From Lysobacter sp. S4-A87 (GTDB taxonomy: Bacteria > Pseudomonadota > Gammaproteobacteria > Xanthomonadales > Xanthomonadaceae), in the NCBI RefSeq assembly GCF_022637455.1, contig NZ_CP093341.1, positions 434,001 to 498,000 on the forward strand: a stretch of 64,000 bases of DNA, read 5' to 3'. Within the stretch, counting starts at the first letter, position 1, and each line of letters opens with the position of its first letter. Under the pieces are notes generated by a model. The model did no database searches and was not told the DNA's origin. It saw only the letters and a program-made list of their open reading frames with translations. Position numbers and translations under genes: made by a program. Shown in pieces: positions 1 through 7,313 of the stretch.

Positions 1-201
1 CAGCGCGGCGAGGTCGCGGATCGGGTGGCCGCGGCCGGTCAAGCGGTGCAAACGCGAGAGCCGCTCGATCATCTCCGGGTCGTAAAGGCGCCGGCCCTGG
101 GCATCCCGGACGGGGTGGATCGCGCCATGCCGACGTTCCCACGCGCGCAGGGTCTCGGTGCTGAGTCCGGCGAGTTCGGCGGCGGCCTTGATGGGGTACA
201 T
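1..201 (-). CDS. MerR-family transcriptional regulator, N-terminal part (cut by window edge)
   Basis: Reading leftward from an ATG at 199-201, the first 67 codons begin MYPIKAAAELAGLSTETLRA and continue with WERRHG and RRLYDPEMIERL. This is the MerR winged-helix DNA-binding domain: the helix-turn-helix, the W-ERR wing and the arginine/tyrosine wing motif. The C-terminal effector domain lies outside the window, so the signal sensed cannot be read. The gene diverges from the fasciclin gene, and the space between them carries four TGTACA hexamers. That resembles the tandem nTnTACAn sites known for the B12-photoreceptor branch (CarH/LitR) of the MerR family. Membership in that branch is inference; the MerR domain itself is clear. 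Confidence 0.85.
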   Translation of the reverse strand, partial: MYPIKAAAELAGLSTETLRAWERRHGAIHPVRDAQGRRLYDPEMIERLSRLHRLTGRGHPIRDLAAL

Positions 202-256
202 GGGACGAAATGTACATGGCGAAATGTACATGCTCTGTACATGGCTAGCTTGTACA
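195..256. promoter_or_regulatory. Cluster of TGTACA hexamers (probable MerR operator)
   Basis: TGTACA occurs at 211-216, 225-230, 236-241 and 251-256, with a fifth partial copy (GGTACA) at 195-200 overlapping the MerR start codon. Starts are 14, 11 and 15 bp apart. The cluster fills the gap between the divergent MerR and fasciclin genes, so it could control both. CarH/LitR-type MerR proteins are known to bind repeated TNTACA-type sequences; that this MerR protein binds here is inferred from position and motif. Confidence 0.7.
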
Positions 257-319
257 GGTGTCTAACAGCACGGGGGTGAGACTCCGCCTCGTGCCACCCC
301 TTCCTTCTGGAGAACCGCC

Positions 320-868
320 ATGTCCATCCGCCCCCTGCCGAACCGCCTGCGCGTCCTTGCCGTCGCCCTGGTCCTGGCCGTTTCGACGCCGGCCGCCTTC
401 GCGGCGCCCGCCGGTGGCAACGGTGCCGCCAAGAGCAGCGCTCCGGCGCAGTCACGCGCCGACATCGTCGACACCGCCGTCGGCGCCGGACAATTCAAGA
501 CCCTCGCTGCCGCGCTCCAGGCGGCCGGCCTGGTCGACACGCTCAAGGGCGCCGGCCCATTCACCGTGTTCGCGCCGACCGATGCCGCCTTCGCCGCGCT
601 GCCGAAAGGCACCGTCGAGAGCCTGCTGAAGCCGGAAAACCACGACAAGCTGGTCGCAATCCTCACCTACCACGTCGTGCCGGGCCGCGTGACCGCGAGC
701 CAGGTGGCGGGGATGGATGCCGCCACCACGGTGCAGGGCGGCGAGCTCGCGATCCGCGCGTCCGGCGGCGCAGTGACCGTCAACGGAGCCCGCGTACTCA
801 GTGCCGACGTGGCCGCGAGCAATGGCGTGATCCACGTCATCGACAAGGTGCTCATTCCGCAGGGCTGA
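320..868 (+). CDS. Exported fasciclin (FAS1) domain protein
   Basis: The 182-residue product starts with a Sec signal peptide (basic start, hydrophobic residues about 11-22, Ala-rich cleavage region near residue 28). One FAS1 domain follows, about residues 48-180. Family hallmarks are [15 protein letters not shown] (81-95, the H1 region) and ILTYHVVPG (114-122, the YH motif). Bacterial single-FAS1 proteins are small secreted or envelope adhesin-like proteins of poorly known function. A GGAG-type ribosome site precedes the ATG. The gene is next to the MerR operator cluster and upstream of a DUF378 gene, with which it may be co-transcribed (32-bp gap). Fasciclin genes near LitR/CarH-type regulators would fit light or oxidative-stress control, but this is not shown here. 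Confidence 0.9.
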   Translation: MSIRPLPNRLRVLAVALVLAVSTPAAFAAPAGGNGAAKSSAPAQSRADIVDTAVGAGQFKTLAAALQAAGLVDTLKGAGPFTVFAPTDAAFAALPKGTVESLLKPENHDKLVAILTYHVVPGRVTASQVAGMDAATTVQGGELAIRASGGAVTVNGARVLSADVAASNGVIHVIDKVLIPQG

Positions 869-900
869 TTGCCCAACCCGAACACACGGAGAGATGAACA

Positions 901-1122
901 ATGAAAGGTTTGAATCTCGTGACGCTGGTATTGCTGATCGTCGGTGGTTTGAACTGGGGGTTGGTTGGCGCATTCCAGTTCGATCTCGTCGCCGCGTTGT
1001 TCGGTGGTCAGGACGCGATGCTCGCACGCGTGGTGTACGTCCTGGTCGGCCTGTCGGCGATGTGGCAGGTCGTCGCGTTGACGCGGCCCGCGTCGCACGC
1101 GACCGCAGTACGTAGCCCGTAG
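901..1122 (+). CDS. DUF378 family small membrane protein
   Basis: The 73-residue protein opens MKGLNLVTLVLLIVGGLNWG and has two predicted transmembrane helices (about 5-25 and 38-58). The GGLNWGLVGAF stretch is the signature of DUF378 (YuzA-like) proteins. No biochemical role is established for the family. A purine-rich site (GGAGAG) lies just before the start. It follows the fasciclin gene at short distance on the same strand and may share its promoter and the upstream TGTACA cluster. Confidence 0.85.
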   Translation: MKGLNLVTLVLLIVGGLNWGLVGAFQFDLVAALFGGQDAMLARVVYVLVGLSAMWQVVALTRPASHATAVRSP

Positions 1123-2195
1123 CATGCCTGCAGGTTCCGTTGGCGCCGGACGCAATGCGGCCGGCGTTGACGTTCTTCCTTCCGGTGCCGGCTGGCAGGC
1201 TGCAGTGCTCGGCTCCGGTCGCCGCGCTAGCGCTAGCGCTACGCGCTTGGGTTCAACGACCACGCAGCGGCAATCGAGCTACGACTGGGTGAGGCATTCG
1301 CCGGTCGAGTCACCGAAGCTGTCCGCGACCGGAACGGTACGAAGGTTGAAGAGCGGACCGGATTTTTTGCGGGGCAATACCCAGCTTGCGCGTTGATGAA
1401 GCAAGAAGGGCTGAGCGCCGTGGAGGGCTGCGGTCCGGCCGTTGAGCGGACCGAACATTGCAGTGGCGACCTTTTGGCGACATTTGCATTGCTAGTTCCG
1501 TGCTGCTTCATCAAGTGAACACAGCCAGCTCCTGGAGGTAGCGCGATATGGACAGGTACGTGAGACGCCACCTCGCGAAGACGATCAACGCGATTGTCCG
1601 GTTCCTCAACGGCGTTCTCGCAAAAAGCGCATAAATTCAGTGCTTTAGTGGGGCCGGGACACGGTATTGCGACGGAAATTGTCGACACAATCACGTATCC
1701 AACTCTGCGCATACGAGAGGCCCGCCGGTGCGGCGACTGACCAGGCCTTTAGCCGGATCCCGAAAGCGGTCACTGGGACAGGGCCAAGGCGCCGGGCGCT
1801 GCGAACGTCCGCTTTCGATACCGAATAGCGGTCCTCCACGCGCTGGTCAGCATCTCGCGAAGCTCGGATTACCTGGGCGGAATCCGTAGCTTCCTAGGGG
1901 CGCTAATTGTTGCTAGGTCGCCGACGCCGCCTTCGCCCGGACTGCTCACGGAGCGGGAACGACATGACCTGCGGTGGATCAGCCTTGGCTCCAGCAAAAC
2001 GTTCTATCGGCATGTTTGTCGGCAAATTCAACAACTTGCATTCGGCTTTTGGCGGGCGGCAATCGAAGATTGCACGTTTCGACCGGTATCAAAGGCCAAG
2101 CCGAAGGTTTTGGACACGAACTTGGGCCACATATATATTTAGGCTCACTTCGCGAGTCTCAGCCCGCCTGCGCAGCAGGCCACCGTGGGGCGGAC
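1123..2195. other. Long non-coding stretch before the first STAND regulator
   Basis: No open frame here looks like a known protein. The stretch holds three tandem GCGCTA units at 1224-1241, an 11-bp inverted repeat pair at 1393-1403 and 1504-1514, and an AT-rich patch (CATATATATTTAGG, about 2130-2144) some 50-60 bp upstream of the regulator start that could be a -10 region. The rest shows nothing recognisable and may be decayed coding DNA. Confidence 0.5.
1393..1514. repeat. Element bounded by 11-bp inverted repeats
   Basis: TTGATGAAGCA (1393-1403) is matched exactly in inverted orientation by TGCTTCATCAA (1504-1514). The interior includes a second small palindrome built on GGTCCG and CGGACC near 1433-1454. 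The size (122 bp) and terminal inversions fit a miniature inverted-repeat element or an IS remnant. No target duplication could be seen and no second copy exists in the window, so this is weak. Confidence 0.35.
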
Positions 2196-5039
2196 ATGAA
2201 CGAAGTCTTCCGGTTCGGAACTTTCAAGCTAACCCCGGCCACCCGCACGTTGCGCAAGGACGGCAGCGATGTGGCCTTGGGAAGTCGCGCCTTCGACATT
2301 CTGGTGGCTCTGGTCGATGGGGAGGGGAAGGTGCTGACGCGGCGGGAGTTGATGGCCTGTGCGTGGTCGGGCCTCGTGGTTGAGGAATCCAATGTCCGCG
2401 TGCAGATTGCACATCTTCGCAAGGCACTAGGGTGCGGACAGGGTGGGGCTCGCTTTATCGCCAGTGTCGCGGGCCGGGGCTACTGCTTCGTCGCCGAAGT
2501 GGGGCGCGAGCAGGAAGCTCAATCTCCGCGGTTGAATGTCCCCGCAGTTCCGCGTGCAACTCGTGGTCCGGGCGAATCCCCATCGCTCGCCAATGCTCCC
2601 GTTGCACAGGATCGTGTTATCGGCCGCGAGGAGAGCGTCGCCGAGTTGGCGTCCCAATTGCTGCAACGGCGTCTGGTGACCGTCGTTGGGGCCGCGGGAA
2701 TGGGAAAGACCACGGTGGCAGTGCTGGCTGCGCGCTCGCTCGATCACTTCGGTGATGCAATTCACTTCGTTGACCTGAGCATCATCACGCGTGATGACCA
2801 AGTGATCGAAGCCCTGTCGTCAGATGCTGCCTATCGGCCCTCCGGAACCGTGAGCGTGCCGGGGCTGGCGGAGTTCCTGGACACGCGCCCGACGCTGGTG
2901 GTGTTGGACAACTGCGAACACGTGATCGGTGGCGTCGCATCGCTAAGCAGGCAGTTGCTTGACCGGACGCATCAGTTATCGATCCTGTGCACGAGTCGGG
3001 AGGCAGTGCGCCTGTCAGACGAACACGTTTACCTTCTGCGCCCCCTCGCGTCGCCACCCAACACCGGTAGACTCAAAGCCGAACGTGCGAAGGCGTGGTC
3101 CGCGATGCAGCTGTTCGTCGAGCGCGCCGAGGAAGGGGGGGCACATGGCGTCCTCAGCGACGAGAGCGCGTCGATGATCGCAGCGATCTGTCGAAGGCTG
3201 GGCGGAAATCCTCTGGCGATCGAACTTGTATCCAGCCGAGTTGGCACGTATGGCGTCCAGGGAGTTTCCGAACTACTTTCCAGCCAGTCGGCGCTTCACT
3301 GGCAGGGACGACGCGACGCGTCTCCGCGGCATCAGACCGTCGAAGCCCTTCTCGATTGGACCTACGACCTTCTCCCTCCTCGCAACCGGCTGGCGCTGGG
3401 TCGGCTTTCGGTGTTCTCCGGCGCCTTTCCACTCGAGTCGGCAATCAACGTCATCAGCGACGAACGGCTCGACGCAGTCCAAGCGGCGGCCGCCATCGCG
3501 GACCTTGCGGACAAGTCGCTGGTGAACGTACGGTCCAGGGGAGGTCAAACACGGCTGAGACTACTCGAAACCACGCGCACGTACGCCGCAGAAAAACTAG
3601 CGAACGAAAACGATCGCGAAGGTCTCATGCAACGACATGCGTTGCATTACACCGAGTATCTGCGTGGCTGCCAGGCCGCGCTCGATCTCAATCCTGGTGC
3701 CACGCCCGAGTTGCGTGAAGACGAACTGGGCAATGTGCGCGCTGCATTGGACTGGTGCTTCTCGACCACACACGATGTCGGGCTTGGCGTGGAACTGAGC
3801 GCACTGGCCGTGCCGTCGCTCCTGCAGTACCGTTCGTTCGACGAATGCGCTCGCTGCTGCAGGCGGGCGCTGGATCACATGCCGGCGCATCTGCAAGCCA
3901 CGGCAATCGAACTGGTCCTGTTGGAAGCCCTCTCGATCGCCTACACCGCATTGGGGTTGTACGGTGAGGATATGGTGTCGGCACTCCAAACCGGTCTGAT
4001 CATCAGCCGAGCGCAGGGCGACCACCGGGCCACGTTTCATCTGACCGCCGGCTTGCATCACGCGATGCTGGGCACAGGTCGATTTCCGGAATCGATGCGC
4101 GTCGCCGAGGAGTACGCGGCAATTGCAAGGAGCGCGGGGTGCGCCTCGGAAACGGTCATCGCACGCTGGATGATCGGCACCTCGCATCATTACATGGGGT
4201 CGCATGCAGATGCGGACGAAGAGTTCGCGATCGCGCGAAGGAAGCTGGCGCAGGCTGTTTTCCGGAAACCTCAGTACTTTGACAGCAAGGCGATGCTCAA
4301 TGCCAACCTTGGCGCGGCGCGCACGAAGCTGGCGCTCGGCCTTCCCAGGCAGGCCCTGCAGCTGTGCATCAAGGCAATCGATGATGCGCGCAGTTCTCCC
4401 GATTCACTGTTTCCCTGCGTGACGCTCTTCTTCCCGATATTCCTCTTGAACGATCTCGATCAAACGGCCGAGTCCCTGCTCCAGGATTTGCAGGACGTGC
4501 CTGCGGAGTATCGCGTAGGCTTTCGGGTTTCCAACATCGAGATGCTGAAGGGCCTGCTGCTGCGCCACCGGAAGTTGTTCGCCGAGGCGGAAGCGCAGTT
4601 GCGGCAATGCCTGCCCGGGGTTCGCATTCCTCCCGCGCGATTCCTCGGTTTGCAGGCAATGTCGGAGATTCTGTGCGTGAACGGAAAGGCGGAGGAAGCG
4701 TTCACGTTCATCGAAGAAGCCATCGCGTTGTCCGACAGCAGTGGTGGCTTCTTCAGCCGGCCGGATCTGCTGCGCACCAAGGGCGAAGCCATGATGGCGC
4801 TGCCGCAGTTCAGCCCGTCGCAAGTGCACGACTTCCTGGCAGAAGCACTGCATGAGGCCCGTCGGGCGGATGCGCTGGGCTGGGAGATCGGGATCGCATT
4901 GGCACTCGCCCGCCTGAAGATTGCGCAAGGCCGACCGCGGGAGGCAAAGACGATACTGCAGGAGGTCTATTCGCGTTTCACAGAAGGGCACGAAACGCGC
5001 CTGCTGAAGGAAGCCGCAACGTTGTTGGCCGTCCTTTGA
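2196..5039 (+). CDS. Winged-helix / STAND-ATPase transcriptional regulator (paralog 1)
   Basis: The 947-residue protein has an OmpR-type winged helix (about 1-100, ending in VAGRGYCFV), then an AP/NB-ARC-like STAND ATPase with Walker A GAAGMGKTT (165-173), Walker B LVVLDNCEH (234-242), the CTSRE sensor-like motif and GGNPLAIEL. About 500 residues of TPR-like helices follow. This is the AfsR/MalT-like plan: ligand sensing by the helical repeats, nucleotide switching by the ATPase, DNA binding by the winged helix. The frame stays open upstream to 1974, but homology to the second copy begins at the ATG at 2196, so that start is used. It ends 3 bp from the convergent hydrolase gene. A close paralog lies at 7314-10154. 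Confidence 0.85.
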   Translation: MNEVFRFGTFKLTPATRTLRKDGSDVALGSRAFDILVALVDGEGKVLTRRELMACAWSGLVVEESNVRVQIAHLRKALGCGQGGARFIASVAGRGYCFVAEVGREQEAQSPRLNVPAVPRATRGPGESPSLANAPVAQDRVIGREESVAELASQLLQRRLVTVVGAAGMGKTTVAVLAARSLDHFGDAIHFVDLSIITRDDQVIEALSSDAAYRPSGTVSVPGLAEFLDTRPTLVVLDNCEHVIGGVASLSRQLLDRTHQLSILCTSREAVRLSDEHVYLLRPLASPPNTGRLKAERAKAWSAMQLFVERAEEGGAHGVLSDESASMIAAICRRLGGNPLAIELVSSRVGTYGVQGVSELLSSQSALHWQGRRDASPRHQTVEALLDWTYDLLPPRNRLALGRLSVFSGAFPLESAINVISDERLDAVQAAAAIADLADKSLVNVRSRGGQTRLRLLETTRTYAAEKLANENDREGLMQRHALHYTEYLRGCQAALDLNPGATPELREDELGNVRAALDWCFSTTHDVGLGVELSALAVPSLLQYRSFDECARCCRRALDHMPAHLQATAIELVLLEALSIAYTALGLYGEDMVSALQTGLIISRAQGDHRATFHLTAGLHHAMLGTGRFPESMRVAEEYAAIARSAGCASETVIARWMIGTSHHYMGSHADADEEFAIARRKLAQAVFRKPQYFDSKAMLNANLGAARTKLALGLPRQALQLCIKAIDDARSSPDSLFPCVTLFFPIFLLNDLDQTAESLLQDLQDVPAEYRVGFRVSNIEMLKGLLLRHRKLFAEAEAQLRQCLPGVRIPPARFLGLQAMSEILCVNGKAEEAFTFIEEAIALSDSSGGFFSRPDLLRTKGEAMMALPQFSPSQVHDFLAEALHEARRADALGWEIGIALALARLKIAQGRPREAKTILQEVYSRFTEGHETRLLKEAATLLAVL

Positions 5040-5042
5040 AGT

Positions 5043-5918
5043 TCACCCGCGAGAACGCGTACCGAATGTTTCTCGTATTCGCTCCATGATGTGTGGCGCA
5101 TGCGTTTCCAGCGCGAAATGCCCGGTATCCAGAAGCTCCACGCGCGCGTCTGGATTGTCGCGCAGGAACGCATCCGCACCAGGAGGGCGGAAGAACGGAT
5201 CATGTTCGCCCCAGATGACCAGTGTCGGCACACGATGCTCCCGGAAGAACGCCTGGAATCGTGGATAGAGCGTCAGGTTGGTCCGGTAGTCGTAGAACAG
5301 GTCCAGTTGGATCTCATCGTTTCCCGGCCGCTGCAGGAGCATGTGGTCCAGTTGCCAGGTCTCCGGTGCGAGGAGGGTGGGGTCGGCAACGCCGTGTTCG
5401 TATTGCCAGCGCGTCCCCTCCAGGGTGAGGATGCCCCGCAAGGCATTGCGATTCTCCGGCGTAGGATGTTCCCAGTACTGACGCGTGGGTCCAAAGGCGT
5501 CTCCCAGCCCTTCGAGGTATGCATTTCCATTCTGGCTGATGATGCCCGCCACGCGCTCGGGCAGTTGCAGCGCCAGACGCAAGCCTGCCGGCGCGCCGTA
5601 GTCGAAGACGTAGAGAATGTAGCGGTCCATGTCCAGTGCCTCGACAAGGGCTTGCAGCGAGTTGCCCAATGCGTCAAAGGTATAGACGTAGGCGCGCTCG
5701 TCCGGAATCTGCGTGAAACCGAATCCAGGTAGGTCCGGTGCGATGACGTGGAACTCGTCGGCAAGTTCCGTCAGCAGGCGCCGGTACATGTGGGAACTGG
5801 TCGGGAAGCCGTGGATGAGCAGGAGGGTAGGCGAGGCGGAATCGCCCGATTCGCGATAGAAGAACTCCACGCCATCCGCGCGAACGGTGCGATGGTGGAC
5901 CGGGAAATGAGCGGACAT
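5043..5918 (-). CDS. Alpha/beta hydrolase (epoxide hydrolase / haloalkane dehalogenase-like)
   Basis: The 291-residue protein shows the Asp-nucleophile hydrolase pattern: oxyanion motif HGFPTSS (36-42), nucleophile elbow FDYGAP (D about 106), acid region WGEHDPF and histidine in DTGHFALE near the C-terminus. Members hydrolyse C-O or C-halogen bonds; the substrate cannot be read. The ATG at 5916-5918 was chosen because an AGGAG-type site precedes it directly. The Old Yellow Enzyme gene ends 10 bp upstream, so the two form an operon. A related hydrolase sits at 37125-38066, sharing the D-Y-G-x-P elbow and the QN-NAY-EGLG stretch. Confidence 0.85.
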   Translation of the reverse strand: MSAHFPVHHRTVRADGVEFFYRESGDSASPTLLLIHGFPTSSHMYRRLLTELADEFHVIAPDLPGFGFTQIPDERAYVYTFDALGNSLQALVEALDMDRYILYVFDYGAPAGLRLALQLPERVAGIISQNGNAYLEGLGDAFGPTRQYWEHPTPENRNALRGILTLEGTRWQYEHGVADPTLLAPETWQLDHMLLQRPGNDEIQLDLFYDYRTNLTLYPRFQAFFREHRVPTLVIWGEHDPFFRPPGADAFLRDNPDARVELLDTGHFALETHAPHIMERIRETFGTRSRG

Positions 5919-5928
5919 GTAGGTCTCC

Positions 5929-6993
5929 TCACACGTGCTGGTATTGGACGGGTGTTTCCACGCTGGCATGCAGCAGCCGCGCCGCGTTCCATGGCCATCG
6001 TGGTGACTGCAGGATCGTCCGGGTCAGTGCCACGGCATCGACATGCCCGTTGGCGACGACGGCATCGACGCGCGCATAGTTCGGATCGAGACTGGTGACG
6101 ATCACCGGAACCGTCACGACACGCTTCACGGCGCGCACCACGACCATCTCCTTTCGCATCGCCGGAGGGGATTCGGGTTGCAGTCCGCCTGCGGTGACGT
6201 GGAACGCATTGCAGCCGCGACTTTGCAGTTGAGCGGCGAAGGTCGCTGCCTGTTCGATGCCCCAGCCGCTCCCCGCACCATCGAAGGCCGGCAGCCGGAC
6301 CGTCACCGGGTAGTGCGAGGGCACTGCGTCGCGAACCGTGTCGAACACCTCCAGGGGGAAACGCATCCGATTCTGCAAGGAACCGCCATAGGAATCGCCC
6401 CGCTGGTTCGATCTTGGTGACAGGAACTGATGCAGCAGGAACCCCTCTGCGGAATGGATCTGGATCGAATCCACGCCCGCCTGCGTGGCACGCACCGCCG
6501 CGTTTGCGAAGGCCTCTCGGATCTGCCGCAGGTCGGTGCGATCGAGTGCTCGCGGCGCGCCATTGCCGGAGAGATAGGGCAGGGACGAGGGGGCCTGTCG
6601 CTGCCATCCACGACCGCTTCCGCCGTCAATGGGCATGCCCCCGTTCCATGGCGCTTCCACCGATCCACGCCGACCCGCATGGCTGAGTTCGATTGCGATG
6701 GGCACATCGGACCAGCGCCGAATGCTTTCAATCGTCAGGCTCATTGCCGATGCTGTTTCCTCATTCCACAGCCCCACATCTCCTGGGCTGATGCGGCCTT
6801 CCGACAGCACCGCAGTCACTTCGATGAAGAGCAGCCCGGCACCGGACAGTGCCAGGTGCCCCAGATGGATCAGGTGCCAGTCGGTCATGCAACCGTTGTC
6901 CGCGGAGTACTGGCACATGGGGCCGATGACCAGGCGATTCAGAAGGACCAGAGTTCCAACACGCAACGGTTCGAACAGATGGGAGCAGGGCAC
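5929..6993 (-). CDS. NADH:flavin oxidoreductase (Old Yellow Enzyme, YqjM-like)
   Basis: The 354-residue FMN-dependent TIM-barrel ene-reductase shows LFEPLRVGTLVLLNRLVIGP at the start, PMCQYSADNGCMTDWHLIHL (the YqjM-class Cys and FMN region), IELSHAGRRGS, IQIHSAEGFLLHQFLSP and a C-terminal phosphate-binding region. Such enzymes reduce activated C=C bonds of electrophiles using NAD(P)H. Translation starts at GTG 6991-6993, which has a clear AAGGAG site before it. It is first in an operon with the alpha/beta hydrolase, and the operon is transcribed away from the second STAND regulator, whose start lies 320 bp off. Confidence 0.92.
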   Translation of the reverse strand: MPCSHLFEPLRVGTLVLLNRLVIGPMCQYSADNGCMTDWHLIHLGHLALSGAGLLFIEVTAVLSEGRISPGDVGLWNEETASAMSLTIESIRRWSDVPIAIELSHAGRRGSVEAPWNGGMPIDGGSGRGWQRQAPSSLPYLSGNGAPRALDRTDLRQIREAFANAAVRATQAGVDSIQIHSAEGFLLHQFLSPRSNQRGDSYGGSLQNRMRFPLEVFDTVRDAVPSHYPVTVRLPAFDGAGSGWGIEQAATFAAQLQSRGCNAFHVTAGGLQPESPPAMRKEMVVVRAVKRVVTVPVIVTSLDPNYARVDAVVANGHVDAVALTRTILQSPRWPWNAARLLHASVETPVQYQHV

Positions 6994-7313
6994 GGTAGGG
7001 TCTCCTTCTCACCGTGTGACAACCCATGGCGGCATCGTGGTGCGTTGCCAATGCGCGCCCCGATCCGACGGGATGCCTGGCCCGGCGAGCCGGGACCAGG
7101 CGCTCCTGCCAGGCTAGTCTGGTCGGGCGATCACCGGTCGGGAAATTAAAGATCGTCAAAGTCGGTGAATCGGCGGTGCGCGAGGGCCCAGAGCGCGCTT
7201 CAATGGCGGCCAGGGCCCGTACTCCCGTGATCTCATCGCATCCTGATATCCGGCCCGGCATCTGCATGAGCCCGCTCGACGCCCGGCGAGCGCGCGGGCA
7301 AAGGGAGCACTCA
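6994..7313. other. Divergent intergenic region between OYE operon and second STAND regulator
   Basis: About 320 bp separates the GTG of the Old Yellow Enzyme gene from the ATG of the second winged-helix regulator. It must hold both divergent promoters. The regulator frame stays open through much of it, but nothing there resembles a domain and the paralog has no such extension. No clear operator repeat could be identified by eye. Confidence 0.5.

Noticed and set aside
1224-1241. Three tandem GCGCTA units as a possible repeat array
   Set aside because: Too short and isolated to call a functional repeat or CRISPR-like array.
1239-1712. A 157-codon minus-strand frame in the 1.1-kb gap
   Set aside because: No similarity, low-complexity composition and no start signal.
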